Shown here: one piece after another, positions 17,595 to 27,218 of the stretch
Layout of the letters: the number at the start of each line of letters is the position of its first letter
Numbering within the stretch: position 1 is the stretch's first letter
Source: Tidjanibacter sp.
GTDB lineage: Bacteria; Bacteroidota; Bacteroidia; Bacteroidales; Rikenellaceae
Length of the DNA stretch: 64,000 bases
Reading direction: 5' to 3'
Assembly: GCA_017390585.1 (NCBI GenBank)
Contig: JAFPBB010000015.1
Coordinates: 1-64,000 of the forward strand
Program-made: the position numbers and the translations under genes
Notes under the pieces: model-generated
The model's input: only the letters and a program-made list of their open reading frames with translations
Database searches by the model: none
What the model was told of the DNA's origin: nothing

Positions 17595-18731
17595 GTGGCA
17601 AGGAGATTATTTATTGTTGTCAACAAGGATTCGTTTCTGCTTTCCCATCGTAGGGAGGTGGTGGAGAGTGCCGTTCGCAGGGGGTATGATGTCACCGTTG
17701 TGGCCAAGGAGACGGGCCACAGCGATGAGATTGTAGCCCTCGGGGCCAAGTTTATCCCTCTGGATATCAACCCTACGGGTATGAATGTGCTCCAAGAGCT
17801 CAGGACTTGTCGCCTGCTGTGGCGCTTGTTCCGTCGCCACCGTCCCGATGTGGTCCACAATGTGGGCCTCAAGACCATCCTGTGGGGAGGTTTGGCCTGC
17901 AGGTTGGCCCGCGTGAAGGGTGTGGTACACTCGGTTAGCGGCTTGGGAATGATGTTCTCGGGCGAGAGGCTCTCGATGATGGCTCGAGGAATACTCTTTG
18001 CCATAGGAATGGGTTGTAGGCGTCGTGGCGTCAGGGTGATTTTCCAGAACAACGACGACAAACAACTCTTCCTCGACCGTCGCGTGGTGACCCAGCAGCA
18101 GTGCTGTTTCATCAAGGGCTCGGGTGTCGATTTGGAGCGCTACCCCTATGTTCCTCCCACTGCAAGCGAGAAACTCTATGTGATTTTCACCGCACGAATG
18201 GTGAAGGAGAAGGGCGTGTTGGTGCTTGTTGATGCGGCCAACCGATTGAGGGATAAGTATGGCAAGAGTGTGGAGTTTTGGCTCTGTGGCGGATTGTCGG
18301 ACAACCCCTTGGCCCTCTCGAAGCAGGAGATGGAGAGTCTCTGCGATGGTGAGTATATCAAGTGGCTCGGCCACCGCACCGACGTGATGGAACTTCTTGC
18401 TCGGGCCCACATCGTTGCATTCCCCTCCTACTATCGTGAGGGTGTCCCCAAATCGCTCATTGAGGCCACTGCAGTGGGGCGCCCCATTGTGACAACCGAC
18501 TCGGTGGGGTGCCGCGATGCTGTGGAGGATGGCTACAACGGTTTTGTGGTGCCTGCGCGCAATGCCGAGGTGCTTGCCGAGCGCTTGGATGTGTTGTTGA
18601 GCGATGCCGCTCTGCGCGAACGTATGGGCATTAATGGCAGAGAGTATGCCGAGCGCCACTTCTCGCTTGCGAAGGTGGTGGAGAAACATATGGAGATTTA
18701 CGACAGCCTCACCGAGGAGGTGGCAAAATAG
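17595..18731 (+). CDS. Glycosyltransferase, GT4 family (PglA-like)
   Basis: A 378-residue GT-B enzyme starting with GTG at 17595, four bases after the previous stop; the start is supported by the first strand RRLFIVVNKDSFLLSHR. The HNVGLKTILWGGLACRLARVKGVVHSVSGLG segment resembles PglA/WbtD-type transferases that add HexNAc to a lipid-linked sugar; the donor motif is EGVPKSLIEATAVGRPI (~residue 280). It is a candidate for the second sugar of the repeat unit. No features suggest truncation. Confidence 0.82.
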   Translation: MARRLFIVVNKDSFLLSHRREVVESAVRRGYDVTVVAKETGHSDEIVALGAKFIPLDINPTGMNVLQELRTCRLLWRLFRRHRPDVVHNVGLKTILWGGLACRLARVKGVVHSVSGLGMMFSGERLSMMARGILFAIGMGCRRRGVRVIFQNNDDKQLFLDRRVVTQQQCCFIKGSGVDLERYPYVPPTASEKLYVIFTARMVKEKGVLVLVDAANRLRDKYGKSVEFWLCGGLSDNPLALSKQEMESLCDGEYIKWLGHRTDVMELLARAHIVAFPSYYREGVPKSLIEATAVGRPIVTTDSVGCRDAVEDGYNGFVVPARNAEVLAERLDVLLSDAALRERMGINGREYAERHFSLAKVVEKHMEIYDSLTEEVAK

Positions 18732-18736
18732 AGCCT

Positions 18737-19822
18737 ATGAACAGAGTTGCAAAGTTGATGTTGGCGTCGCTTCGAGCGTCGCTGTGTGGAGAGAGGGTGG
18801 AGGAACAACTGCTCCGCGATATGGAACGCCACGAGTGGGTGGAGTTTGTGCGTCTTGCCCAGCAGCACAATGTTCTCCCGCTTTTGTGCGACGCTTTGGC
18901 ACCCCACAAGGGGGCAATGCCGAGGGAGGTGTTTGCTCGCCTGGCGGGGATGACCCTCGTTGCGGAGGACAAGTTTGAGCAGCGCGAGGGGGTGATACGT
19001 CGCCTGGCTGCGTTGTTGAGGAAGGAACTCATCCCTCTGATGATTCTCAAGGGCTATGGCATCAGCCGCTACTATCCCATTCCTGCCCACCGCACCTTCA
19101 GCGACGTGGACATCTACAACTGTGGCCGTATTGAGGAGGCCGACAGGGTCATCGCCCGCGAGTTGGGCATTGAGATTGACGAGGGTGTCCATCACCACAC
19201 CAAGTGTGTGATGGACGGAGTGTTGGTGGAGAACCACTACGACTTCATCAACACATCGGCCCACACCTCCAATCTTCGCTTCGAACGTCTGCTCAAGGAG
19301 GAGGCCGAGAGAGGAGTGGGTGAGATTGAAGTGGGCGGAGAGAGAGTCCTGCTCCCTTCGGCGACATTCAATGCGCTCTTCCTGATGCGCCATATGGCCC
19401 ACCACTATGCGGCCGAGAGGGTGAGCCTGCGCCACCTCTGCGATTGGAAACAATTTGTTGAGGCCGAGCACACTAATGTCGATTGGAGGCGCGTTGGAGA
19501 GATATATGAGCAGTTCAATATGAAGCGGTTTGCCGATGTGGTCAATGCGCTTTGCACCACCCACCTCGGTATGGCCGAGGGGATTGTGGGGAGTGTGAGG
19601 CGCGATGCGGCCCTCGAGAATCGCATATTCAACGACATTCTCTATGCCGAGTTCGACGAGGCTATGCCCAAGCGTGGCGCCTTGAAGATAGTGTGGTGGA
19701 AAGTGCGCCGCTATGCGGCCAATAGGTGGAAGCACCGACTTATCTACAATGAGTCGTGGTTGCGTACCTTCTTCCACTCGGCCATAGGCCACCTCCGCAA
19801 ACCCCACACCATTACACACTAA
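18737..19822 (+). CDS. NTP_transf_5-type nucleotidyltransferase-fold protein
   Basis: A 361-residue protein matching the uncharacterised nucleotidyltransferase family (NTP_transf_5). The core is the LKGYGISRYYP...RTFSDVDIYN segment, where S-D-V-D is the metal-binding motif of the nucleotidyltransferase fold (~residues 95-125), and HHHTKCVMDGVLVENHYDF follows. Members sit in capsule and peptide-biosynthesis clusters in many bacteria; their reaction is not known. It starts six bases after the PglA-like gene and ends 28 before rfbA, so it belongs to the operon. A role in modifying the polysaccharide or a sugar intermediate is inferred only. Confidence 0.72.
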   Translation: MNRVAKLMLASLRASLCGERVEEQLLRDMERHEWVEFVRLAQQHNVLPLLCDALAPHKGAMPREVFARLAGMTLVAEDKFEQREGVIRRLAALLRKELIPLMILKGYGISRYYPIPAHRTFSDVDIYNCGRIEEADRVIARELGIEIDEGVHHHTKCVMDGVLVENHYDFINTSAHTSNLRFERLLKEEAERGVGEIEVGGERVLLPSATFNALFLMRHMAHHYAAERVSLRHLCDWKQFVEAEHTNVDWRRVGEIYEQFNMKRFADVVNALCTTHLGMAEGIVGSVRRDAALENRIFNDILYAEFDEAMPKRGALKIVWWKVRRYAANRWKHRLIYNESWLRTFFHSAIGHLRKPHTITH

Positions 19823-19850
19823 ACGAAACACATAATCTGCGACATAAACA

Positions 19851-20729
19851 ATGAAAGGAATCGTACTCGCCGGAGGTAGCGGCACCAGGCTCTATCCCAT
19901 CACCAAGGGAATCAGCAAACAGCTGCTGCCCATCTATGATAAGCCTATGATTTACTACCCCATTTCGGTCTTGATGTTGGCCGGAATCAGGGAGATACTC
20001 ATAATCTCCACCCCCTACGACCTGCCTATGTTCCAGCGCTTGCTGGGTAATGGTAGCGACTATGGAGTGCGCTTCTACTATGCCACCCAACCACAACCCA
20101 ATGGACTCGCCGAGGCTTTCATCATTGGCAGGGAGTTCATTGCGGGTGACTCGGTCTGCTTGGTGCTGGGCGACAACATCTTCTATGGTCAGGGCTTTAC
20201 GGGGATGCTCACCGATGCCGTAAGGCGTGCCGAGCAGGAGGGACTCTCGACCATCTTCGGATATAGGGTCCCCAATCCCGAGCGTTTCGGCGTGGCCGAG
20301 ATTGATGAGCAGGGGAGGGTGGTCTCGTTGGAGGAGAAACCTGCCGAGCCTCGCAGTAACTTTGCCGTCACGGGTCTCTATTTCTACACCAACGAGGTTG
20401 TCGATGTGGCCGATTCGATTGTCCCCTCACCCCGTGGCGAGTTGGAGATTACCGACGTCAACAAACACTTCCTCCGCAGTGGCAAACTCTTTATGCAACA
20501 ACTTGGCAGGGGCTTCGCTTGGCTCGATACGGGCACCCACGAGAGTCTCTTCGACGCATCGCGTTTTGTGGAGGTTGTGGAGTCGCGTCAGGGTGTGCAG
20601 ATTGCCTGCCTCGAGGAGATTGCCTGGAGGAAGGGGTGGATTTCGAGTGAGCGACTCGCAGAGCTCGCCGAGCCTATGAAGGCGAGTGCCTACGGAAAAT
20701 ATATGTTGAAATTGGCACAGCAGAAGTGA
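19851..20729 (+). CDS. rfbA: Glucose-1-phosphate thymidylyltransferase
   Basis: It makes dTDP-glucose from dTTP and glucose-1-phosphate, the first step of dTDP-L-rhamnose synthesis. The full N-terminal signature is present ([20 protein letters not shown], then [15 protein letters not shown]), as are VLGDNIFYG and [10 protein letters not shown]. At 292 residues it has the normal length. Its TGA overlaps the ATG of rfbC. It opens the complete rfbACDB set at the end of the polysaccharide operon. Confidence 0.96.
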   Translation: MKGIVLAGGSGTRLYPITKGISKQLLPIYDKPMIYYPISVLMLAGIREILIISTPYDLPMFQRLLGNGSDYGVRFYYATQPQPNGLAEAFIIGREFIAGDSVCLVLGDNIFYGQGFTGMLTDAVRRAEQEGLSTIFGYRVPNPERFGVAEIDEQGRVVSLEEKPAEPRSNFAVTGLYFYTNEVVDVADSIVPSPRGELEITDVNKHFLRSGKLFMQQLGRGFAWLDTGTHESLFDASRFVEVVESRQGVQIACLEEIAWRKGWISSERLAELAEPMKASAYGKYMLKLAQQK

Positions 20730-21277
20730 TGAACGTACTAAAGACCAATATCGACGGTGTGCTGATTCTGGAGCCCACTCGCTATGGCGACCAGAGGGGC
20801 TACTTTATGGAGAGCTTCTCGGCGCGCGACTTTGAGCAGGCTGTGGGATATAGTGTGAACTTCGTGCAGGACAACGAGAGCCTTTCGGCCAAGGGGGTGC
20901 TGCGCGGTCTGCACTTCCAGAGGGAGCCCTATGCACAGGCCAAACTTGTGCGTGTGGTGCGCGGACGAGTGCTGGATGTTGCTGTGGATATCCGCAAGGG
21001 GAGCCCGACCTATGGAGGCTATGTGGCTGTGGAGTTGAGTGGCGAGAATGGCCGCCAACTATTCATCCCCAAGGGGTTTGCCCACGGCTTCCTTGCCCTC
21101 GAGGATGAAACGGTTTTCCAGTATAAGTGCGACGAATACTACCACCCCGAGAGTGAGGATGGCATTGCGTGGAACGACCCCGAGGTTGCCATCAATTGGG
21201 GTGTTGGCGAGGATGAGGTGATTCTCTCCGAAAAAGATGGAAACAGATTGAAACTGAAAGAGGTATGCGAGTTTTAG
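20729..21277 (+). CDS. rfbC: dTDP-4-dehydrorhamnose 3,5-epimerase
   Basis: A 182-residue cupin-fold epimerase converting dTDP-4-dehydro-6-deoxy-glucose to dTDP-4-dehydro-L-rhamnose. The catalytic-His region LRGLHFQ, the AKLVRVVRG strand and IPKGFAHGF are present. The ATG at 20729 overlaps the rfbA stop; a GTG one codon earlier is less likely. Its 3' end overlaps rfbD by 13 bases, indicating coupled translation. Confidence 0.96.
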   Translation: MNVLKTNIDGVLILEPTRYGDQRGYFMESFSARDFEQAVGYSVNFVQDNESLSAKGVLRGLHFQREPYAQAKLVRVVRGRVLDVAVDIRKGSPTYGGYVAVELSGENGRQLFIPKGFAHGFLALEDETVFQYKCDEYYHPESEDGIAWNDPEVAINWGVGEDEVILSEKDGNRLKLKEVCEF

Positions 21278-22119
21278 TTACGGGAGCTGCGGGGCAGTTG
21301 GGCCTCTCCCTGCGTCGCGCTACGGAGGGGAGCGAGGATTGCTACATCTTCACCGATGTGGAGGAGCTCGACATCACCTCGCAAAGTGCCGTGGAGGAGT
21401 TTGTTGCCTCGGAGCGCATAGACATTATCGTGAACTGTGCTGCCTACACCGATGTGGAGCGAGCCGAGGTGGAGGAGGATGTGGCCCACAGAATCAATGC
21501 TACGGCAGTGGCCCATTTGGCCGAGGCTGCCCGCAAGAACGACGCACTGCTGGTGCACATCTCCACCGACTATGTCTTTATGGGAGGGTGCTGCGGAATG
21601 CTCTCCGAGCAGAGCCATCCCCAGCCTCTCAATGCCTATGGCCGCACGAAACTCGCGGGCGAGAGAGCCATTGAGGCGAGTGGTTGCCACTATATCATCC
21701 TGCGTACCGCTTGGCTCTACTCCGAGTATGGCCACAACTTCGTGCGTACGATGTTGCGACTCACAGCCGAGCGCGAGCAGGTGAGGGTGGTGAGCGACCA
21801 ATTGGGTAGCCCCACCTATGCAGGCGACTTGGCCGAGGCCATTGTTGCCATCATAGCGGAGCGCAATTTCCACGAGGGAATCTACCATTTCACCAACCTC
21901 GGTGAGTGTTCGTGGTGGCAGTTTGCCACCGAAATAGCCCGACTTGCAGGTCACACTCAATGCAGTGTGGTTCCCTGTACGACGGCCGAATATGGGGCGC
22001 GTGCTGCTCGTCCCCACTATGCAGTTTTGGACAAAAGAAAATTTATGACCACCTTCCGCAGGGATATCCCCGAGTGGAGGGAGTCGCTAAAGAGATGTTT
22101 GGATGAACTTCAGTCGTAA
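21265..22119 (+). CDS. rfbD: dTDP-4-dehydrorhamnose reductase
   Basis: The last step of dTDP-L-rhamnose synthesis, NAD(P)H-dependent. The 284-residue SDR protein shows the N-terminal GAAGQLG nucleotide loop, NCAAYTDVERAE, the STDYVF strand and the catalytic YGRTK (Tyr-x-x-x-Lys). It overlaps rfbC by 13 bases at the front and rfbB by 17 at the end. Confidence 0.96.
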   Translation: MRVLVTGAAGQLGLSLRRATEGSEDCYIFTDVEELDITSQSAVEEFVASERIDIIVNCAAYTDVERAEVEEDVAHRINATAVAHLAEAARKNDALLVHISTDYVFMGGCCGMLSEQSHPQPLNAYGRTKLAGERAIEASGCHYIILRTAWLYSEYGHNFVRTMLRLTAEREQVRVVSDQLGSPTYAGDLAEAIVAIIAERNFHEGIYHFTNLGECSWWQFATEIARLAGHTQCSVVPCTTAEYGARAARPHYAVLDKRKFMTTFRRDIPEWRESLKRCLDELQS

Positions 22120-23167
22120 TATTCTGATTACCGGTGGCGCGGGATTCATCGGCTCCCACGTTGTGAGGCGTTTTGTCACTCTCCACCCCGACTACCGCAT
22201 TGTCAACCTCGACCTGCTGACCTATGCAGGCAATCCTGCCAACCTGAAAGATGTAGAGGAGAGGGAGAACTATGTTTTTGTGCGTGGAGACATTTGCGAT
22301 GCAGAGTTGGTCGAGGAGCTGTTTAGTCGCTATGAGATTGATGGTGTCATCCACTTGGCTGCCGAGAGCCACGTCGACCGCAGTATTGTCGACCCGCTTG
22401 CCTTTGCGCGGACCAATGTTCTGGGCACACTCACCCTCCTCAATGCTGCGCGAAAGGCGTGGAATGGCTGTTGGGAGGGACGCCGATTCTACCATATCTC
22501 CACCGATGAGGTCTACGGAGCACTCCCTGCCGAGGGGGGACTCTTCACGGAGCATACACCCTATGCACCACACTCGCCCTATAGTGCATCGAAGGCCTCG
22601 AGCGACCACTTCGTGAGGGCCTTCCACGACACCTACGGACTCCCTGTGGTCCTCTCCAATTGCTCCAACAACTACGGCCCCTATCAGTTTCCCGAGAAGC
22701 TCATTCCGCTCTTTGTCAACAACATCCGCCTCCGTCGTCCGCTGCCCGTGTATGGTGCGGGTGAGAATGTGCGCGATTGGCTCTATGTCGAGGACCACGC
22801 GGAGGCCATCGACTTGATTTTCCACCGTGGCACCACCGGTGAGAGCTACAATGTGGGTGGCAACAACGAGTGGCGCAATATCGACCTCGTGCGGCTCCTT
22901 GTTGCGACCACCGACCGTCTGCTCGGCAATCCCGAGGGCCATTCATCTTCGCTCATAACCTTTGTGACGGATCGCGCGGGTCACGACTTGAGGTATGCCA
23001 TCGACAGCTCCAAGCTGCAGCGCGAGTTGGGATGGCGACCACGACGCAGTTTCGAGGAGGGGCTGGAGCAGACCATACGTTGGTATCTCGACAACGACGA
23101 GTGGCTCGAGAATGTCACCTCGGGTGCCTACGAACACTACTACGAGGAACACTACGCAAAGAGATAG
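22103..23167 (+). CDS. rfbB: dTDP-glucose 4,6-dehydratase
   Basis: It converts dTDP-glucose to dTDP-4-dehydro-6-deoxy-glucose. The 354-residue extended SDR has TGGAGFIGSHV (NAD+ loop), AAESHVDRSI, HISTDEVYG and the catalytic YSASKASSDH. With the three preceding genes it completes the rhamnose precursor pathway, so the surface polysaccharide very probably contains L-rhamnose. The order A-C-D-B, with B last, differs from the enterobacterial B-D-A-C order. Confidence 0.96.
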   Translation: MNFSRNILITGGAGFIGSHVVRRFVTLHPDYRIVNLDLLTYAGNPANLKDVEERENYVFVRGDICDAELVEELFSRYEIDGVIHLAAESHVDRSIVDPLAFARTNVLGTLTLLNAARKAWNGCWEGRRFYHISTDEVYGALPAEGGLFTEHTPYAPHSPYSASKASSDHFVRAFHDTYGLPVVLSNCSNNYGPYQFPEKLIPLFVNNIRLRRPLPVYGAGENVRDWLYVEDHAEAIDLIFHRGTTGESYNVGGNNEWRNIDLVRLLVATTDRLLGNPEGHSSSLITFVTDRAGHDLRYAIDSSKLQRELGWRPRRSFEEGLEQTIRWYLDNDEWLENVTSGAYEHYYEEHYAKR

Positions 23168-23233
23168 TCGGCAGAGGGCCGGCGTGTGTCGGCTGCGTGT
23201 CGAGATTTTTATCCACTAATCTATTATTGGGCT

Positions 23234-25564
23234 ATGAGGAGAGCATTGATGGTTGTTGTGCTGTTGCTTATGGCCCTTTCTTCGCTCCGCGCGCAGCAAC
23301 TCAGCGAGAGCTACTACAGGGAAAACTACTCGTGGATAGACCCCGAGTGGTGGGCCGACGAGAGCAACCCCTACCTGCTGCGAGAGACGGCAGGGGAGGC
23401 CCCTTTCGAGGAGTTTGCCATCTATGGGCTCTCCTTCATCGACTACGACTATCGTGGCAGTAGTCGCTTTAGCCGTGCTTCACTCTTGGGGGTGCTTCCC
23501 ATCGACAATCCTCTGGAGCGCTACGGCAATTTCAACCTCTCCTCTCTGCTGCGCTCCTTGCCCCACTCCCACACCTACTCCTTCTACAACTCCCCCAACC
23601 ACACGACTTCCCATCCCTCGGCAGAGGGTTTCGACCCCTCCCCAAGCACTCTCCCGTCCAAATCCAAGTTGAGGGTGGGGCTCTCCTCCCGCACCTACAA
23701 TCTCTCCACCTCCTACTCCCTTGTGGCTCATCCCTCGGAGCAATTTTCGCTCTCTGTGGCACTTGGAGGTAGGGCAGGACGCGACCTCGCCATTGAGGGA
23801 CTCTTTTCCGAGCGTGCCCATTTGTGGCTTGCTGGTGAGTGGCGCAGTGGGGAGAAAGATGGCTATGAGCAGAGCCTCACGGTGGCCTTTGTTGTGGTGC
23901 CGGAGTTGAGGTCGGGTCGTAGTTGGAATACGCAGGAGGTGTTCGACCTTGCCGGTAACCGACACTACAACTCCTATTGGGGCATCCAAAACGGGAAGGT
24001 GCGCTCTTCGCGTGTTACTCGCACAGCCTTACCCACGCTCTACGGAGAGTGGAATCTGAGAGATAACATCATCCTTACCGACCTCAATGTCTCGGCCCTC
24101 ATTTCGGGCGGGCGCCACTCGCGCACTTCGCTCGAGTGGGATGGGGCGCCAAGTCCCTCGCCCGACTACTACGCCTATCTGCCAAGTAGCTTTGCCGACC
24201 CGCGCGTGGCTGCCGAGGTGGAGGGTGTGTGGGCTGCACGCAATCTCAGTTATACGCAGATTGATTGGCACCGCCTGCACCACATCAACGCCCTCTCCGA
24301 CTCGGGAAGCCACTATGCCCTGATGTCCGAGCGGGAGGATAGGTTCTCTGCTGTGGGCGAACTGTCGGGCACGCTCTTGGGTGCGCGCAGGGTGAGAGTG
24401 GGTGTGCGCGGTGGGTGGTACGATAGCCACAACTACAACACCCCTGCCGACCTGCTCGGAGGTGGCAGGCTTGGGGATGGTGTGGAGACCTACGACTATA
24501 GAGTGGGCGATTGGCGCTGGGCGATTTTCTCCACCTTCCGACTCCGCAGTGCCGAGGGAGAGCTCTCGGGTGATGTGGAGCTCGGCTCGGAGGGGATGAA
24601 CTATGAGTCGTTGGGTGCGAAGCCGCGCTTGGGTGACGAGAGCCATACCACTTTCCGAGGTCGTGTAGCCTGGAGTAGGGGTGTGGGTGACGGCCACCTC
24701 GGCCTTGTTGCCCACTACCACCACACGGCTCCCTATTGGGAGTCGCTCTTTGCTGCTCCCGAGGGACGAATGAGCAGGAACCCCTACGCCGGTGGAGTCG
24801 ATTGGGTGGGCGGCGAGCTCAATGGCAACTACACTATTGGCCCCCTCCAACTCCACGCCACGCTCTATGGCGACTATGAATGGGGTGGGGCAACCACAGA
24901 ACTATTCTGGGACGGACTCTCGTCGACCTATGCGTCGATTATGGCAGGAGGGCTGGAACAGTTGGGTTTAGGTGCGGAGTTGAGTGCCCAAGTTGAGCCG
25001 CTGGAGGGAGTGAGCCTGGAGGGACACCTCTCCCTCGCACATAGGTTCTACACCGATTCTGCCCTCGCCGACATCATCTCCTACGACGACGGAATGGTGA
25101 TTGCCGAGGGCTCCGACTTGGACCTTGCGGGCCTCTCTTCCTCGGTTGCGCCTCGATTTATCGGTGCCCTTGCGGCCAAATATTTCTCTCCCTCGGGTTG
25201 GCTTTTCGGTGTGGAGTGGGCTGTGGCTATGGGGCGCACTATGGAGCCGTCGCTCCTCTTCGCCTCCGACTATCTTCTTTCGGCCAATCTCACGCCCGAA
25301 GAACGTAGCGCGCTCACCCAATCGGTGGAGCTGGGAAGTGCCTCGAATCTTGATGTTTTTCTATTCCGACGCTTTGGCAGACTTGGCATCTCGCTCTCGG
25401 TGGGCAATCTGCTCAATGATACAGAGGGTTATAGCGGTGGCTATCGCTCTTCGCGGGTGAAGGTCACCTCCAACGACCACACGCAGAGACTGTTGCCCTA
25501 TGCTCCTCGCTACCGCCATCTCTATCCGCGACACCTCTATCTCACTCTGAACTATGAGTTTTAG
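23234..25564 (+). CDS. Plug-less outer-membrane beta-barrel protein (TonB-receptor-like barrel)
   Basis: A 776-residue protein with a signal peptide (MRRALMVVVLLLMALSSLRAQ), which sets the start at 23234 rather than the in-frame codon at 23186. The body has many short alternating strands rich in Tyr/Trp/Gly, and ends with an aromatic residue (LYLTLNYEF), as outer-membrane barrels do. I see no carboxypeptidase-like domain and no TonB plug, so it resembles the barrel-only proteins (DUF6850-like, from memory) rather than a full receptor. It lies 66 bases after rfbB without a terminator and overlaps the following lipoprotein gene by 11 bases. A role as outer-membrane channel or assembly partner for the two DUF5689 lipoproteins is inferred. 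Confidence 0.65.
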   Translation: MRRALMVVVLLLMALSSLRAQQLSESYYRENYSWIDPEWWADESNPYLLRETAGEAPFEEFAIYGLSFIDYDYRGSSRFSRASLLGVLPIDNPLERYGNFNLSSLLRSLPHSHTYSFYNSPNHTTSHPSAEGFDPSPSTLPSKSKLRVGLSSRTYNLSTSYSLVAHPSEQFSLSVALGGRAGRDLAIEGLFSERAHLWLAGEWRSGEKDGYEQSLTVAFVVVPELRSGRSWNTQEVFDLAGNRHYNSYWGIQNGKVRSSRVTRTALPTLYGEWNLRDNIILTDLNVSALISGGRHSRTSLEWDGAPSPSPDYYAYLPSSFADPRVAAEVEGVWAARNLSYTQIDWHRLHHINALSDSGSHYALMSEREDRFSAVGELSGTLLGARRVRVGVRGGWYDSHNYNTPADLLGGGRLGDGVETYDYRVGDWRWAIFSTFRLRSAEGELSGDVELGSEGMNYESLGAKPRLGDESHTTFRGRVAWSRGVGDGHLGLVAHYHHTAPYWESLFAAPEGRMSRNPYAGGVDWVGGELNGNYTIGPLQLHATLYGDYEWGGATTELFWDGLSSTYASIMAGGLEQLGLGAELSAQVEPLEGVSLEGHLSLAHRFYTDSALADIISYDDGMVIAEGSDLDLAGLSSSVAPRFIGALAAKYFSPSGWLFGVEWAVAMGRTMEPSLLFASDYLLSANLTPEERSALTQSVELGSASNLDVFLFRRFGRLGISLSVGNLLNDTEGYSGGYRSSRVKVTSNDHTQRLLPYAPRYRHLYPRHLYLTLNYEF

Positions 25565-26375
25565 AACTTTTCTCATCCTGCTCTTCGTTGCGGTTGCCGT
25601 GGCCGGCTGTGGCTACGACTCCCATAGCGATGTGGAGTTCCCGAGTAAAGATGCCACTCTCTCCTTTCCCCTCTCAGCACTGCGCGAGAGTGCGGGAAGC
25701 AAGGTGCCGTTTGCCGAGGGGACCTCTATTGGAGGTGTGGTTGTGGCCAACGACCTCTCGGGAAACTTCTATCGCACGGTGGTTGTGGAGGATGAGTCGG
25801 GTGCTGTGGCATTGAGGCTTGCTCTCTACGACCTTGCGGCCCTCTATCCCGTTGGGTGCAGGGTGTGTGTCGATGCCGCGGGACTTGTTGCGGAGGTGAG
25901 AAATGGCGTCGTGGAGGTCGGGTGGCCGGCAGATGCGTGGAATAGCGACGAGGTGAGAGCCATCGAGGGGCGCCACGAGATTTATGAGCGCGTGACTGTG
26001 GTCTCGCCCGAGAGGGAGGATGTTGTGCCCACCGCACTCACTGTCGATGAGATTGCCCTACGCCACTATGGGTGCTTTGTCGCACTCCGTGGACTCACCT
26101 TCCAGGGTGACGAGGAGGATGAAGATGTGGGCTCGGAGTATTGGCGCACCGATTGGGGCTCGACCTACTATGGCTCCGAGGCCGACAGGCTCTTTGTGGA
26201 TGAGCTGGGGCGGTTTGTGTTGGTGCGAACGAGTCGCTATGCCGATTTTGCCGAGCAATCCATTCCGCGCGGTAGGATGTCCATTAGTGGCATACTCTAT
26301 GCCGATAGATATAAGGGTGCCGATGTGCCCGTGTTGAAAATTAGGGATTTGAGCGATGTGCAGAGGGAAAGGTAG
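25554..26375 (+). CDS. DUF5689-like lipoprotein
   Basis: A 273-residue lipoprotein with a signal peptide and lipobox (VAVAGC, Cys19). The VVVANDLSGNFYRTVVVEDESGA segment and the following GCRVCVDAAGLVAEVRNGVVEVG match the OB-fold-like DUF5689 family, often encoded beside Bacteroidetes TonB receptors. It overlaps the barrel gene by 11 bases and the next, related lipoprotein gene by 20. It would face the periplasm or cell surface; the ligand is unknown. The two lipoproteins look like a tandem duplication that has diverged. Confidence 0.72.
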   Translation: MSFRTFLILLFVAVAVAGCGYDSHSDVEFPSKDATLSFPLSALRESAGSKVPFAEGTSIGGVVVANDLSGNFYRTVVVEDESGAVALRLALYDLAALYPVGCRVCVDAAGLVAEVRNGVVEVGWPADAWNSDEVRAIEGRHEIYERVTVVSPEREDVVPTALTVDEIALRHYGCFVALRGLTFQGDEEDEDVGSEYWRTDWGSTYYGSEADRLFVDELGRFVLVRTSRYADFAEQSIPRGRMSISGILYADRYKGADVPVLKIRDLSDVQRER

Positions 26376-27099
26376 GTGGCTGCTGATGACGGTGTGCCTG
26401 ATGGTGGTTGCCTCTGCGTGTGGGGAGCACGATGGGGAGGGCAGGGAGAGTGTGTCCATAGCTCACCTCCGCACCCTCTACAGAGGCTATCCCATCACCA
26501 TCGCAGAGGATATCTACATCGAAGGCAGGGTGGTGAGCGACGATCGCTATGGCAATTTCTACCACACGCTTGTGCTCCAAGACTCCACGGGCGGAATCCC
26601 CATCCGTATCGACCACAATGCACTCCACACTCTCCATCCGCTTGGCTCCACTCTTCGCGTGCGCTGCCTCGGACTCCAACTCGGAAGCTATGGCGGTGCT
26701 GTTCGCCTCGGTGGAGAGAGTGATGGACGGGGCGAGGTGTCGGATTTGAGCCCAGCCGATTGGGCGCGCAGCTATGTGACGCTCGGAGAGGTGGATAATG
26801 TGGAGCCTCGCAGGGTCTCTATTGCCGAGTTGAGTGCCCGCGATATTGCCACGCTGGTGATGGTGGAGGATGTGGAAATTGTTGAGGGTGGAAGGCTGTG
26901 GAGCGAAGTTGCCGAGGAACGCGAGGTTCACGTTGTCGATGGTGTGCTCGACACACTTGTGGTGTCGCTCTCGCCCTATGAAGAACTATTCGACAGTAGG
27001 GTGCCGACGGGGCGCGTGGACGTTGTTGGGGTGTTGGACTACTTCCGACCCCACTATCAACTTGTCATTTCCTCGGTTAAGTCACTTAGCCCACGATAG
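26356..27099 (+). CDS. DUF5689-like lipoprotein (second copy)
   Basis: A 247-residue lipoprotein with lipobox ASAC (Cys22). The DUF5689 core is clearer than in its neighbour: SIAHLRTLYRGYPITI, GRVVSDDRYGNFYHTLVLQD, then GIPIRID and LRVRCLGLQLGSYGGAV. A second OB-like half follows. Together with the barrel protein upstream it forms a three-gene outer-membrane module at the end of the capsule transcription unit. A perfect hairpin terminator begins 18 bases after its stop. Confidence 0.78.
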   Translation: MCRGKGRWLLMTVCLMVVASACGEHDGEGRESVSIAHLRTLYRGYPITIAEDIYIEGRVVSDDRYGNFYHTLVLQDSTGGIPIRIDHNALHTLHPLGSTLRVRCLGLQLGSYGGAVRLGGESDGRGEVSDLSPADWARSYVTLGEVDNVEPRRVSIAELSARDIATLVMVEDVEIVEGGRLWSEVAEEREVHVVDGVLDTLVVSLSPYEELFDSRVPTGRVDVVGVLDYFRPHYQLVISSVKSLSPR

Positions 27100-27116
27100 G
27101 CACACCGAGTAGACAC

Positions 27117-27159
27117 TAAACGGGAGTTGCAGAATTGCAACTCCCGTTTAGTTTTTTTT
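27117..27159 (+). terminator. Perfect 15-bp hairpin terminator
   Basis: Arms 27117-27131 and 27136-27150 are fully complementary around a 4-base loop and are followed by a run of T (27152-27159). It ends the capsule/barrel/lipoprotein transcription unit. Confidence 0.88.
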
Positions 27160-27218
27160 ATTAAGAATTATTAAAATATAATTAAAATATTTAATAAATA
27201 ATTAAAAATTCTCAATAA

